DNA of 63,441 bases from Candidatus Obscuribacterales bacterium. Lineage in GTDB: Bacteria; Cyanobacteriota; Vampirovibrionia; Obscuribacterales; Obscuribacteraceae. Positions 23,931 through 32,765 of this stretch are shown here, in pieces (position 1 is the first letter of the stretch; each line of letters starts with the position of its first letter). The stretch covers positions 1-63,441 of the forward strand of contig JAKFVU010000042.1 in NCBI GenBank assembly GCA_021732025.1. The letters run 5' to 3'. The translations under genes were made by a program, and so were the position numbers. The notes under the pieces are model-generated. The model saw only the letters and a list, made by a program, of their open reading frames with translations. It was not told the DNA's origin and searched no databases.

Positions 23931-25808
23931 TTATTCTACTGTCACTGACTTAGCTAAGTTACGCGGCTGGTCTACGTCTTTGCCGAGATAATCAGAGATA
24001 AAGTACGACAGTAGTTGTAGTGGTACCACAGTGGTCATTGGCGAGAAGAGTTCGTCGACTTGAGGCACAGTCAGTACTGAGTCAAAGGTCTTCTGAGCCT
24101 GTTCATCACCATCGACAGCTACAGCTATCATTTTAGCTTTGCGGGCTCTGGCCTCTTGAGCGTTAGACAAAGTCTTTTCATAGACTAGGCCAGGCACCAG
24201 TACTGTAATTACTGGCACATTTTGATCTAATACTGCAATTGGTCCATGTTTTAGCTCACCAGCGGCATAGCCTGAAGCATGAATATAGCTAAGCTCTTTT
24301 AGTTTGAGTGCGCCTTCAAGTGCTGTTGGGTAGTTCAAGCCGCGGCCGATGAAGACTACGTCGTGAGCCTCTGCATATTTGACTGAGGTTTCGCGAATCT
24401 CTTCTTCGCGAGCCAAGATTTGTTCAATCATAGCCGGCACTAAATTCAATTTGATTTTTAGATCTTTAGCACGCTCGGGGCTGAGAGTGCCGCGACGCTC
24501 ACCGAGATATATGGCTAGCAGGTAGAAGCAGGCTAGTTGTGCCAAGTAGGTTTTGGTAGCAGCTACTGAAACTTCAATTCCGCATTCGGTCACAATCAAA
24601 TTTTGAGTTAACTGGGCCAAGTGTGAATCGGCACGGTTGGTGATGCCGAGAGTATAGGCGCCTTTTTGTTTAGCGGCTGTAAGGGCCGCTAAAGTATCGG
24701 CAGTTTCACCTGATTGGCTTACGGCAATGGCTAGAGTTGATTCGTTGCAGAGTAGTTTGCGACCGCGAATTTCAGAGGCAATATCGACGTCGACTGGAAT
24801 ACCCACAAGTTCTTCTATCAACAGTTTTCCGACCATTGATGCATGGAACGCAGTACCGCAAGCAAAGATATTGATGCGAGTGAGGCCTTTGATTTCATCA
24901 TCGGTGAGGTGCACGCCGTAGTTAGCTGAGGCGCTGCCTGAAGGCGTGAGATGGTCGATATTGAGGTCGATAGGATGATTGGGGTGGCGCAGATACTTTG
25001 ATAGTGTCTGACGCAATACCAGCGGCTGCTCGTGTATCTCTTTGAGCAAGAAGTGTTTGTAGCCACACTTGTCTATCACGTATGGGCTAGTATCAAGGGC
25101 AATAGGACTGCGTTTGACTTCAACACCATCAAAGGTAAACAGTCTTACTTTTGCTGCTGTTATTTCAGCAATTTCACTCTGTTCTAGTTTGATTACTCGA
25201 TTTGTATACTGGCGCACAGCCATTGAATCAGAAGCGAGGAAGTTTTCGTCGTTGCCTAAACCAACCGATAGTGAATAGTGGTGGTTAATGGCATAGATGC
25301 GGTCTGGGTGCTCTTGGCTCACTACTCCGAGGGCGAAAATACCGACTAGTCTCTTAACTGAGCGAGTAATGGCCTTGAGGAGGTCTTTGTCTTTGGCATA
25401 TTCGTGTGATACCAAATGTGCCACTACTTCAGTATCAGTATCAGAGTTGAAGTGATAGCCTAGACCTTTTAGTTCATTTTGCAGCTCTTCGTAGTTTTCG
25501 ATGATGCCGTTGTGAACTACAGCAATGGTGCCAGTAGAATCTGTGTGAGGGTGAGCGTTCTGGTCGTTTGGAATGCCGTGAGTAGCCCAGCGGGTGTGAC
25601 CAATGCCAACAGTAGCCGAAGGTCGCTTACTATCTAGTAGCGCTTCAAGGTTAGAGAGTTTTCCAGCGGCTTTGAGAACGCAAAGTCGACCGTTTTCAAT
25701 GACGGCAACGCCAGCTGAGTCGTAACCTCTATACTCAAGGCACTTAAGCTCGTTGAGTAAGACTGGGGCTGCATGTAAGGGGCCGAGATAACCAACGATT
25801 CCGCACAT
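23931..25808 (-). CDS. glmS: Glutamine-fructose-6-phosphate aminotransferase (isomerizing)
   Basis: Makes glucosamine-6-phosphate from fructose-6-phosphate and glutamine, the first step to UDP-GlcNAc for peptidoglycan and lipid A. Cys2 (MCGIVGYLG) is the amidotransferase nucleophile; GHTRWATHG and NGIIENYEELQ follow. Two SIS sugar-isomerase domains cover about 300-600, with VSQSGETADTLAAL and GRGLNYPTALEGALKLKE. The C-terminus LAKSVTVE is the family ending. At 625 residues it is slightly longer than E. coli GlmS. GAGGAAG precedes the ATG. It follows frr by 25 bases, so it may be transcribed as the tail of the rpsB-tsf-pyrH-frr block. I see no glmS ribozyme-like leader in the 25-base gap. Confidence 0.97.
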   Translation of the reverse strand: MCGIVGYLGPLHAAPVLLNELKCLEYRGYDSAGVAVIENGRLCVLKAAGKLSNLEALLDSKRPSATVGIGHTRWATHGIPNDQNAHPHTDSTGTIAVVHNGIIENYEELQNELKGLGYHFNSDTDTEVVAHLVSHEYAKDKDLLKAITRSVKRLVGIFALGVVSQEHPDRIYAINHHYSLSVGLGNDENFLASDSMAVRQYTNRVIKLEQSEIAEITAAKVRLFTFDGVEVKRSPIALDTSPYVIDKCGYKHFLLKEIHEQPLVLRQTLSKYLRHPNHPIDLNIDHLTPSGSASANYGVHLTDDEIKGLTRINIFACGTAFHASMVGKLLIEELVGIPVDVDIASEIRGRKLLCNESTLAIAVSQSGETADTLAALTAAKQKGAYTLGITNRADSHLAQLTQNLIVTECGIEVSVAATKTYLAQLACFYLLAIYLGERRGTLSPERAKDLKIKLNLVPAMIEQILAREEEIRETSVKYAEAHDVVFIGRGLNYPTALEGALKLKELSYIHASGYAAGELKHGPIAVLDQNVPVITVLVPGLVYEKTLSNAQEARARKAKMIAVAVDGDEQAQKTFDSVLTVPQVDELFSPMTTVVPLQLLSYFISDYLGKDVDQPRNLAKSVTVE

Positions 25809-25833
25809 TTTCTACTTCCTCTTTTGTTTACTC

Positions 25834-26394
25834 TTAGACTTCCATCAACTCAGCTTCTTTATCGTGAATACACTTATCAATTTCTTTGACGTAACGATCA
25901 GTAATCTTCTGAAGGTCAGCTTCTTTGCCCTTAATTTCGTCTTCTGAAATTTGAGCACCTTTCATTTTTTTCAAATCTTGATCGCTGTCTCTGCGAATAT
26001 TACGCACAGCTACTCTTGATTCTTCGCCGATCTTTTTCACCATTTTGCTCATTTCTTTGCGGCGATCTTCGGTCATTTGTGGAATGCCGATGCGAATGAC
26101 GTTGCCATCAGAGTTAGGTGTGAGGCCGAGGTCAGACTTGTGAATGGCTTGTTCAATAGCCTTAAGGCTGCCTTTGTCGTAGGGCTGAATGGTAAGCGAG
26201 CGGCCGTCACTGGTTGAGATATTGGCTAAGCCTTTAAGCGGAGTCATTGTGCCGTAGTAGTCGGCTTCAATGCGGTCGAGCATTTGTGGATTTGCCCGGC
26301 CACTTCTCACTGTCTGCAACTCTTTGTGCAAACTTACGAGCGCTTTCTTCATGCGCTCTTCTGCATTTTGTAAGACTTCTGTGGTTGTGCTCAT
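25834..26394 (-). CDS. frr: Ribosome recycling factor
   Basis: Splits post-termination ribosomes together with EF-G. At 186 residues it has the standard length. Domain I helices and the SGRANPQMLDRIEADYYGT segment are clear, as are the hinge and domain II (ISTSDGRSLTIQPYDK). The terminal helix ITDRYVKEIDKCIHDKEAEL is also normal. AGGA precedes the ATG at a proper distance. The 54-base gap from pyrH holds a 12-bp tandem repeat. Confidence 0.97.
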   Translation of the reverse strand: MSTTTEVLQNAEERMKKALVSLHKELQTVRSGRANPQMLDRIEADYYGTMTPLKGLANISTSDGRSLTIQPYDKGSLKAIEQAIHKSDLGLTPNSDGNVIRIGIPQMTEDRRKEMSKMVKKIGEESRVAVRNIRRDSDQDLKKMKGAQISEDEIKGKEADLQKITDRYVKEIDKCIHDKEAELMEV

Positions 26395-26420
26395 GAATTT
26401 GTCCTATCTATACGAAGTAT

Positions 26421-26455
26421 TCTCTTACGACTTCTCTTACGACTTCTCTTACACT
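26421..26455 (-). repeat. 12-bp tandem repeat between pyrH and frr
   Basis: Two perfect 12-bp units (26421-26432, 26433-26444) and a partial third that runs into the last codons of pyrH. The unit resembles the pyrH 3' end (GTAAGAG), so it probably arose by slippage from that end. Confidence 0.85.
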
Positions 26456-27177
26456 CTTACGGCGTTGCCGACGATGGTTCCTACTTCTTGTCCTTTGACT
26501 ATGCGTTCGATGCTGCCGTCTTTAGCAAAATCGAATACTAGTATTGGAATATTGTTTTGCTGACAAAGTGATACCGCTGCTGGGTCCATTACTTTTAGAC
26601 CTTGTCTGAGCATTTCATCAAATGATATGTGGTCAAGTTTTTTCGCTTTAGGATTTGTCCTTGGGTCATCGTCATAGACGCCGTCAACGCCATTCTTGGC
26701 CATGAGAACAGCATCGGCTTTTAGTTCAGCAGCTCGCAGAGCTGCTGCTGTGTCAGTGGTGACGTGGGGGTTACCTGTTCCACCTCCAAGGATGACTATG
26801 CGATTCTTTTGCAAATGGCGGATAGCGCGAAGGCGAATAAATGGCTCGGCTACTGTGGGCATAGCAATGGCAGTTTGGACGCGAATGTCGATACCTTTCT
26901 TGTTGAGAACTTCACCAAGAATCAGGCAGTTCATGATTGTGGCCAGCATGCCAACGTGGTCGGCTGCAGCCTTGTCCATACCCCAACCAGCCCCTTGCAC
27001 TCCTCTGAAAATGTTTCCGCCACCGACAACAACTGCAATTTGTACCCCTAGGTTATATGCAATCTGTATCTCGTTAGCGATGCGGTTAATTTCCGCCTGG
27101 TCAATACCAAAGCCCTGAGTGCCCATTAGAGCCTCACCGCTTAGTTTGAGTAGAATCCTTTTATAGTGAATGGCCAT
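26449..27177 (-). CDS. pyrH: UMP kinase
   Basis: Phosphorylates UMP to UDP; a hexameric bacterial amino-acid-kinase-fold enzyme. Visible motifs are KRILLKLSGEALMG at the start, VVGGGNIFRG, a GTGNPHVTTDTAAALRA block and the GVYDDDPRTNPKA loop. The open frame extends 13 codons upstream. ATG at 27177 is chosen from family alignment (MAIHYKRILLKLSGEAL) and the AAAGGGA ribosome binding site, giving 242 residues. It lies 111 bases after tsf, and that gap contains two hairpins that could reduce read-through from the translation genes. Confidence 0.97.
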   Translation of the reverse strand: MAIHYKRILLKLSGEALMGTQGFGIDQAEINRIANEIQIAYNLGVQIAVVVGGGNIFRGVQGAGWGMDKAAADHVGMLATIMNCLILGEVLNKKGIDIRVQTAIAMPTVAEPFIRLRAIRHLQKNRIVILGGGTGNPHVTTDTAAALRAAELKADAVLMAKNGVDGVYDDDPRTNPKAKKLDHISFDEMLRQGLKVMDPAAVSLCQQNNIPILVFDFAKDGSIERIVKGQEVGTIVGNAVRV

Positions 27178-27208
27178 TTGTGATCCCTTTGCTAAAGCTT
27201 TCAATTGA

Positions 27209-27266
27209 GAAGACATATAGTCTTCAAAAGAGAAGACAGCCAGATCATAACGCGATCCTGGCTGTC
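27209..27266 (-). terminator. Attenuator/terminator-like hairpins between tsf and pyrH
   Basis: On the minus strand a nine-base perfect stem (27266-27258 with 27243-27235; GACAGCCAG and CTGGCTGTC) has a 14-base loop and is followed by the T-rich run TTCTCTTTT. A second small hairpin, GAAGAC/GTCTTC, follows directly (27225-27209). The T-run is broken, so partial termination or RNA processing is more likely than full stop. Confidence 0.5.
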
Positions 27267-27288
27267 TATCTATCTACATGGCATTGGT

Positions 27289-28209
27289 TTAAGCGGAAGC
27301 TTCAGTCTCTTCTGTATTCTCGCCATTGTCACCCAGGATGAACAAGGCATAGCGCACAACTTTAGCCTCAACACCCATCTCTTTGCCTTTAGCGGCTAAG
27401 TATTTGGCAACTGATTGTTGTGGGTCTTTGACGAATGGTTGTTCGCTTAGAACGCGCTCTGCTAACAACTTGTCAACACGGCCGGTGACGATTTTTTCTT
27501 TCATCTCAGGCTTCTTGTCAGCAAGGTCGGCTTTGCCAAGCTCAATTCTGCGCTCGTTTTCGATTACTTCAGCTGAAATATCGTCGCGGGTTAAGAATGT
27601 AGGTTTGGCCGATACGACGTGCATTGCTAATTCGCGAGCTACTGCTTGCAAATCAGCTTGGTTGGCAACAGCTTTGTCTGTTTCAATCTCAACGATTGCA
27701 CCCATCTTGCCACCCAATGTATGGATGTAAAGACCGGTTGTGCCATTTGGCTTAGACAAATCGAAAACAGCCAAGCGCTTAACTGAAATATTCTCGCCAA
27801 TTTTAGCGATTGTTTCAGTGACAGCATCTTTAACTGATTTGCCATCGAGTGTGAGAGCCAAAAGGGCATCTACATCAGCAGGCTTTTTGCTACCGGCCAA
27901 CTCAGCAATTTGTTTGCTAAGGGCGATGAACTGATCGTTTCTGGCCACGAAATCGGTTTCGCAGTTGACTTCAACTAGTGAAGCGACTTTACCGTCTGGG
28001 CTAACTTGGCCCACTACTAGACCTTCAGATGTGGCGCGGCTAGCTTTTTTGCTGGCCGATGCTGCACCTTTTTGTCTAAGCAGTTCGAAAGCTTTGTCGA
28101 AATCGCCAAGAGCTTCTACGAGTGCTTTCTTGCAGTCCATCATTGCTGCGCCTGATTTTTCGCGCAAGTCTTTGACCATGGCTGCAGATACTTCTACCAC
28201 TGTACTCAT
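27289..28209 (-). CDS. tsf: Elongation factor Ts
   Basis: Nucleotide exchange factor for EF-Tu. The N-terminal UBA-like segment MVKDLREKSGAAMMDCKKAL is the family signature, followed by LVEVNCETDFVARNDQF. The protein has two core subdomains and a helical coiled insert and totals 306 residues, similar to E. coli. The final VVRYALFILGDNGENTEETE tail is acidic. GAGGATAGGAG precedes the ATG. It follows rpsB by 47 bases, the standard arrangement. Confidence 0.98.
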   Translation of the reverse strand: MSTVVEVSAAMVKDLREKSGAAMMDCKKALVEALGDFDKAFELLRQKGAASASKKASRATSEGLVVGQVSPDGKVASLVEVNCETDFVARNDQFIALSKQIAELAGSKKPADVDALLALTLDGKSVKDAVTETIAKIGENISVKRLAVFDLSKPNGTTGLYIHTLGGKMGAIVEIETDKAVANQADLQAVARELAMHVVSAKPTFLTRDDISAEVIENERRIELGKADLADKKPEMKEKIVTGRVDKLLAERVLSEQPFVKDPQQSVAKYLAAKGKEMGVEAKVVRYALFILGDNGENTEETEASA

Positions 28210-28256
28210 CTCCTATCCTCATATGAAAGTGGAAATCGTCAATTTAAATTTTGAAA

Positions 28257-29084
28257 TTAGCCTTCGCTAGTCGCTTCAGCTACAGGCTCTTCGCCAGCGC
28301 CGACAACGGCCATTTGTGGCTCAGCGCCAGCTTCAGCTGCTTCAGGAGCGCCATGTTCTTTCCAGTCAGTCTTTTCAGCTGGAAGTTCAACTTGAACGCC
28401 TGCGCCTTGCTTACCATCAAGGATAGAGTCAGCAATTTTGCCAACAATGAGCTTGATAGAGCGAATTGAGTCATCGTTACCAGGAATTACATAGTCGATG
28501 CCATCTGGATCGCAGTTGGTATCAATAATTCCTACAGTAGCGATGCCAATTTTCTTGGCTTCGTTTACAGCAATGAATTCGCGCTTCTGGTCAATGATGA
28601 AGAGCACATCTGGCTTACCACGCATGGTTTTGATGCCACCAAGTGATTTCTCTAGTTTGAGCAATTCGCGGTTGAGAACTGATTGTTCTTTTTTACCGCG
28701 GCGGAATAGATCGCCGCTATCGCGCATTTCTTCCAATTCTTTCAAACGATTGATACGCAATCTAATTGTTTCGAAGTTGGTGAGCATGCCGCCTAACCAA
28801 CGACGGTTGACGTAGTGGGCGCCGCAACGTTTTGCTTCTTCTTCAACGATTTCAGAAGCTTGTTTTTTGGTGCCGACAAAAATTATGTTTTTCTTTTCGG
28901 AAGCGCATTTTCTGATGTATTCACAGGCTTTATCGAGAGCGCGAGTGGTTTGCTCAAGGTCGATAATGTAGATGCCGTTTCTTTCACCATAGATGTAAGG
29001 TCTCATCTTGGGATTCCAACGGCGAGTCTGGTGGCCGAAGTGAACGCCTGCTTCCAAAAGTTGTCTCATCGATGCTACTGGCAA
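28257..29084 (-). CDS. rpsB: 30S ribosomal protein S2
   Basis: Small-subunit protein bound late in 30S assembly. The start is TTG with AAGGAG nine bases upstream. It gives the N-terminus [20 protein letters not shown], which matches many S2 proteins exactly in register. [15 protein letters not shown] and the [20 protein letters not shown] block are diagnostic. The last 35 residues are an Ala/Glu/Pro-rich tail longer than in E. coli. It heads the rpsB-tsf-pyrH-frr block. The upstream leader is long and structured. Confidence 0.98.
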   Translation of the reverse strand: MPVASMRQLLEAGVHFGHQTRRWNPKMRPYIYGERNGIYIIDLEQTTRALDKACEYIRKCASEKKNIIFVGTKKQASEIVEEEAKRCGAHYVNRRWLGGMLTNFETIRLRINRLKELEEMRDSGDLFRRGKKEQSVLNRELLKLEKSLGGIKTMRGKPDVLFIIDQKREFIAVNEAKKIGIATVGIIDTNCDPDGIDYVIPGNDDSIRSIKLIVGKIADSILDGKQGAGVQVELPAEKTDWKEHGAPEAAEAGAEPQMAVVGAGEEPVAEATSEG

Positions 29085-29165
29085 GGGTATTTGCTCCTTA
29101 GTGAGTGTGTAGGCCAGAAGGTATGGCGGAACTAGGTACTTGGTAGAGGTTCTGCTGTGGCAAAC

Positions 29166-29330
29166 ACCAAGCGAAATTTGCGACGGCCTTCCGTAGGACC
29201 GCCCGCTCTACTAGAACTCCAAGGTATCACCCCTAGACATGCACTGGCTCGAATCTCTAGAGAACCTTAACGGTTCGCTTAAGAATTGCCCTTCGAGAGC
29301 AAGATGGAAGCGATATTTTGCTCAAAGGGC
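29166..29330 (-). promoter_or_regulatory. Hairpin-rich leader upstream of rpsB
   Basis: Three inverted repeats fall in this stretch. One is GCCCTT (29288-29293) plus GAGCAA (29297-29302), paired with TTGCTC (29318-29323) and AAGGGC (29325-29330): 12 base pairs with a small internal loop. The second is GAACC (29262-29266) with GGTTC (29272-29276). The third is a bulged GC-rich stem near 29183-29205. S2 often represses its own operon through its leader, so this may be an autoregulatory structure. The inference is not tested. Confidence 0.4.
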
Positions 29331-29457
29331 TTGCCCAGTCTACGTTTGGGGCGATGCCTCCAGAGTGCGATTTAGGCTAATAAGGGCTGAAAGGGGCTTC
29401 TCTGGCCGACGGCGTAGTCAAGGGATCGTAACAGAAAGGCCCATATATACCTATTTC

Positions 29458-29486
29458 TGGACTCTTTGCTGATAACTAGTTATAAT
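29458..29486 (+). promoter_or_regulatory. Putative sigma-70 promoter for the HNH endonuclease gene
   Basis: TATAAT at 29481-29486 is a perfect -10 box. With 17-base spacing the -35 hexamer is TGGACT (29458-29463; four of six matches to TTGACA). Transcription would start near 29493, about 56 bases before the GTG. Confidence 0.5.
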
Positions 29487-29548
29487 AAAACAACGTAAAC
29501 TTTTGCTAACCTGCTGCTAGCGAAGATTTAAGTGATAGTGAGGGTAAA

Positions 29549-30043
29549 GTGTCGAAAGTATTAGTGCTTAATGCATCCTACGAACCGCTCAATATCTGTA
29601 CTTGGCGCCGTGCAGTTGTGTTGCTGATGAAAGGCAAGGCTGAACAAATCGAGAACAACGGCAAAGAAATCTATACCGATTTGCCACTGCCTACGGTCAT
29701 TCGCCTGCGTTCTTACGTGAAAATTCCCTACAAAGAAATCAGTTTGTCGCGCCGCAACATTTTGCATCGAGACAACTATATCTGCCAATATTGCGGCGAT
29801 AAGCGCCATGATCTCACTATCGACCATATTATTCCGCGCTCTAGGGGCGGCTTAGATAGTTGGGATAATGTGGCTGCAGCTTGTTTGCGCTGCAATGTCA
29901 AAAAAGGCGATCGTACTCCCAAAGAAGCAGGCATGCCGCTCAATACGACACCTAGACGGCCGATGTCGCACGTGGTCTTCGAGATTTCGAAGCATGCCGG
30001 AGCCGCTGAATATAACTGGAAGAAATATGTAATCGGGGCTTAG
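29549..30043 (+). CDS. HNH endonuclease, stand-alone
   Basis: A 164-residue HNH-family nuclease. The N-terminal 60 residues (VLVLNASYEPLNICTWRRAV) are typical of the widespread stand-alone HNH group in Cyanobacteria and Actinobacteria. The HNH core has CQYCGD, the IDHIIPRSRGG histidine motif and CLRCNVKKGDRTP, giving a complete zinc-binding and catalytic set. The start is GTG with TGAGGG ahead of it. It is not within an intron, phage or restriction locus. It lies upstream of priA on the same strand with a 46-base gap. The cellular role of this chromosomal group is not well established. Confidence 0.93.
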   Translation: MSKVLVLNASYEPLNICTWRRAVVLLMKGKAEQIENNGKEIYTDLPLPTVIRLRSYVKIPYKEISLSRRNILHRDNYICQYCGDKRHDLTIDHIIPRSRGGLDSWDNVAAACLRCNVKKGDRTPKEAGMPLNTTPRRPMSHVVFEISKHAGAAEYNWKKYVIGA

Positions 30044-30089
30044 CTCCTGACAGAATTGCTGTCTATGCGGCAGTGGTACTCTTAACACT

Positions 30090-32705
30090 ATGCCTGTTCA
30101 GTCTGAATTTACATCTTCTACATCTGCCAAAACTCTCTTTGTCAGTGTCATCCTCGATGTGCAAATTCAAGGCTTGAAGGACAGACTCTTTACCTACAAA
30201 GTGCCTGAACTGCTGTTAGATAGTGTCTTTATTGGCGCCCAAGTAATTGTTCCTTTTGGGCCAAGGCAGTTGGTTCCTGGGTTTGTCATCGGACTTCTAG
30301 CGCATTTCGAAGCAGACTATGCCATCAAAGAAATTGAGGAAGTGCTCGAACCCGAGCCCTTGTTCGATCAAGACTATATCGATTTTCTTGCTTATATCGG
30401 CAAGCAGTACTGTGCCTCTCTGCAAGAAGTCATTGCCGCTGCCATTCCCGCTTGCCTCACTACCAAAATAAAGCGCGTGGTCAAGCTCAATGGGGCCAGT
30501 CGAGACAATTTAGTCGGCGGCGATAAAGCAGCCAACTTGGTTTTGAGTTTGCTCAAAGATTCGGCTAAAGGCGCACTCAATATGACGATTTTGCGCCAGC
30601 GCTTTGAGAAAGCTGGTCGAAGAGAAAGACCTAAACTAGATCTATTGCAATTTCAGCGGGCCTTGCGTGAGCTTATTAAGGGCGGCATGGTCATTACTGA
30701 AGTAGAAGAAGAGGGGGCTACCACAGCTAAGACTGCAACATTTGTCAGTTCGGTTGAAGGGGCCCTAGAACTTGTTAAAACAGCAAAACAGAAAGCTGTT
30801 ATTGAGACCCTACTTACTTTAGAGTCTGATCACGAGAAAGCCATCTCAATTCAAGCACTGGCCGAAGCTACCCAAGTGAGCCGCTCTACGGTCGATAAAT
30901 TAGTAACTGCTGGCGCTCTCAAGGTCTATAGCGAAGAGGTGCAACGCGATTCGCTGGCCAGTTTGCCGCAAGCCTTTATAGATCGTGCGGCCAAAGATAA
31001 CAGTTTGCCCCTTACTGCCGAACAGTCGCAAGTGTTTAACGTGCTGCACACTGACTTACGCGCTAGGCTTGCCCTTACCGCTGAAGAGTCTCAGAAAGAG
31101 GCGGTGGAGCCTTGGTTGTTGCATGGCGTCACGGGCTCAGGCAAGACCGAAGTTTATTTGCGATTGATTACTGAGGCTCTGAAGCAGGGGCGCTCGGCTC
31201 TTTTTCTTGTACCAGAAATTAGCTTGACACCACAGCTCTCAGGCCGCTTGAAGTCACGATTTGGCAAACTTGTTGCTGTCTGGCACAGTGCCATCAGTGC
31301 TGGTGAACGCTACGATACTTGGCGCCGTTTGCGCAGCGGGGAGGTGCGCGTTTTACTTGGCGCTAGATCGGCTATCTTGGCTCATTTACCAGATTTGGGC
31401 GTGATAATTTTAGATGAAGAACATGACGGCTCTTATAAGCAATCTTCACCCAGTCCTCGTTATAATGCCCGCGATGTTGCTATTGAAAAAGCTAGACGTA
31501 CAGGCGCTCTTGTCCTCTTCGGTAGCGCCACCCCTGATATCGTTTCTTATCAACGGGCCCAGCAAAGCAATCGCATTCTCGCTATGCCTAACCGAGTATT
31601 TCTCCAGGCCATGCCTAAAGTTACTTTGGTCGATATGCGCAAAGAGTTTGCCGATGGCAAAAAAGCAATTTTCTCCCCTCAGTTAAACCGCGCTATTGAT
31701 CAGCGCCTTGAGCGCCAAGAACAGATTGTTCTTTTGATCAATCGTCGCGGTTTTGCTAATCACGTTTTCTGTCAACTCTGTGGCCATGTGGTCAAATGCA
31801 AAAACTGCAGTGTCACTTTGACTTTGCACCGCCGTCTAGTGAAAGACGATACCCGTGCTGATAATCAGCCTCCTCAGGGCCATTTGGCTTGTCACCACTG
31901 CGGCTTTAGAGCATCACTAAAAGAAGAATGCCCCAGTTGCAGCAGCCCTTTTTTGAAAGAGTCTGGTCTCGGTACACAAAAGGTCGAGCAGGAAGTTCAT
32001 AAGCGCCATCCAACGGCTCGGGTTGTCCGTTTAGATTCTGATGTGGCGGCGCATAAGGGTGCCTATGAAAAAGTCTTGAATCAATTTACGCAGGGTGAAG
32101 CCGACATACTAATTGGCACGCAAATGGTGGCTAAAGGTCTCGATATAGAACGAGTCACTTTAGTGGGGGTGCTCACTGCTGATGCTGCCTTCAATCTTCC
32201 TGATTACCGCTCTACTGAGCGTGGCTTTCAACTGCTTACTCAAGTAGCCGGTCGAGCCGGGCGTGGAGAAAGAGTGGGAGAAGTGATCCTGCAAACTTAT
32301 GCTCCTGAGTTAGAAGCTCTTCGTCTGGCCAGTAAGCACGATTATCAAGGCTTTTTTGGTCCTGAACTAGCCAACCGTCGTGATTTTGAGTATCCACCCT
32401 TTAGTCAACTGATTCGCATTGTGGTAAGTGGTGAAGATCAGCTGTTAGTCGAATCTGTTAGTGACATGTTGGCAGAAGAGATTAGCAGGCTGTTAGAAGA
32501 CGATGTGCCTGAAGACGAAGTCAAGCTTCTAGGGCCAGTGCCCTGCGTCATAGAGCGCATAAAAGGACGTTTTCGTTACCACCTGATTATCAAGAACAAA
32601 GCTGGGCCGGCTGTTCAGCAGATGATTACTGAATATATGAGAATTAGGCGTTTTGGCCCTCAGGTGGCGCTTGCGGTTGATGTGGACGCCCTCGATATGA
32701 TTTAA
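30090..32705 (+). CDS. priA: Primosomal protein N' (replication restart helicase)
   Basis: An 871-residue superfamily 2 helicase that reloads the replisome at collapsed forks. The N-terminal DNA-binding domain precedes Walker A GVTGSGKTEVYL at about residue 347 and the DEEHDGSYKQ box near 440. The zinc-binding insert is present with eight cysteines (CQLCGHVVKCKNC, CHHCGF, CPSCSS). The QMVAKGLDIERVTLVGVL and GRAGRGERVGEVILQTY motifs complete the helicase core. At about 130 residues longer than E. coli PriA, it has an expanded region between the N-terminal domain and Walker A. The ATG lacks a strong ribosome binding site; an alternative start is not obvious. Confidence 0.96.
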   Translation: MPVQSEFTSSTSAKTLFVSVILDVQIQGLKDRLFTYKVPELLLDSVFIGAQVIVPFGPRQLVPGFVIGLLAHFEADYAIKEIEEVLEPEPLFDQDYIDFLAYIGKQYCASLQEVIAAAIPACLTTKIKRVVKLNGASRDNLVGGDKAANLVLSLLKDSAKGALNMTILRQRFEKAGRRERPKLDLLQFQRALRELIKGGMVITEVEEEGATTAKTATFVSSVEGALELVKTAKQKAVIETLLTLESDHEKAISIQALAEATQVSRSTVDKLVTAGALKVYSEEVQRDSLASLPQAFIDRAAKDNSLPLTAEQSQVFNVLHTDLRARLALTAEESQKEAVEPWLLHGVTGSGKTEVYLRLITEALKQGRSALFLVPEISLTPQLSGRLKSRFGKLVAVWHSAISAGERYDTWRRLRSGEVRVLLGARSAILAHLPDLGVIILDEEHDGSYKQSSPSPRYNARDVAIEKARRTGALVLFGSATPDIVSYQRAQQSNRILAMPNRVFLQAMPKVTLVDMRKEFADGKKAIFSPQLNRAIDQRLERQEQIVLLINRRGFANHVFCQLCGHVVKCKNCSVTLTLHRRLVKDDTRADNQPPQGHLACHHCGFRASLKEECPSCSSPFLKESGLGTQKVEQEVHKRHPTARVVRLDSDVAAHKGAYEKVLNQFTQGEADILIGTQMVAKGLDIERVTLVGVLTADAAFNLPDYRSTERGFQLLTQVAGRAGRGERVGEVILQTYAPELEALRLASKHDYQGFFGPELANRRDFEYPPFSQLIRIVVSGEDQLLVESVSDMLAEEISRLLEDDVPEDEVKLLGPVPCVIERIKGRFRYHLIIKNKAGPAVQQMITEYMRIRRFGPQVALAVDVDALDMI

Positions 32706-32765
32706 CGACTAAATTAAACTAGTTCTCTTTCTTCTAGTGCTCCCTTCGATTACATTGGCGCTGAA

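Larger units (their letters stand above)
29085..29548. other. Divergent intergenic region with structured rpsB leader
   Basis: This 464-base gap lies between rpsB (leftward) and the HNH gene (rightward). I see no tRNA or known ncRNA signature. A 77-codon plus-strand frame (29239-29472) lacks a ribosome binding site and coding character. The left two thirds carry several inverted repeats that would fold in the rpsB 5' leader. The right end carries a promoter for the HNH gene. Confidence 0.5.

Noticed and set aside
26696..27118. 140-codon plus-strand frame
   Set aside because: It lies wholly antisense to pyrH, whose product is unambiguous; composition rich in Arg/Pro/Ser is typical of shadow frames.
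29251..29280. Possible tRNA T-arm (GAACC-loop-GGTTC)
   Set aside because: There is no acceptor stem, anticodon arm or CCA context around it; it is a simple hairpin.
29239..29472. 77-codon frame in the rpsB/HNH gap
   Set aside because: It has no ribosome binding site, its composition is atypical, and it coincides with hairpins that are better read as leader RNA.
30090..32705. Frameshift in priA because of its unusual length
   Set aside because: The frame is continuous with all motifs in order; the extra length is an internal expansion before Walker A.
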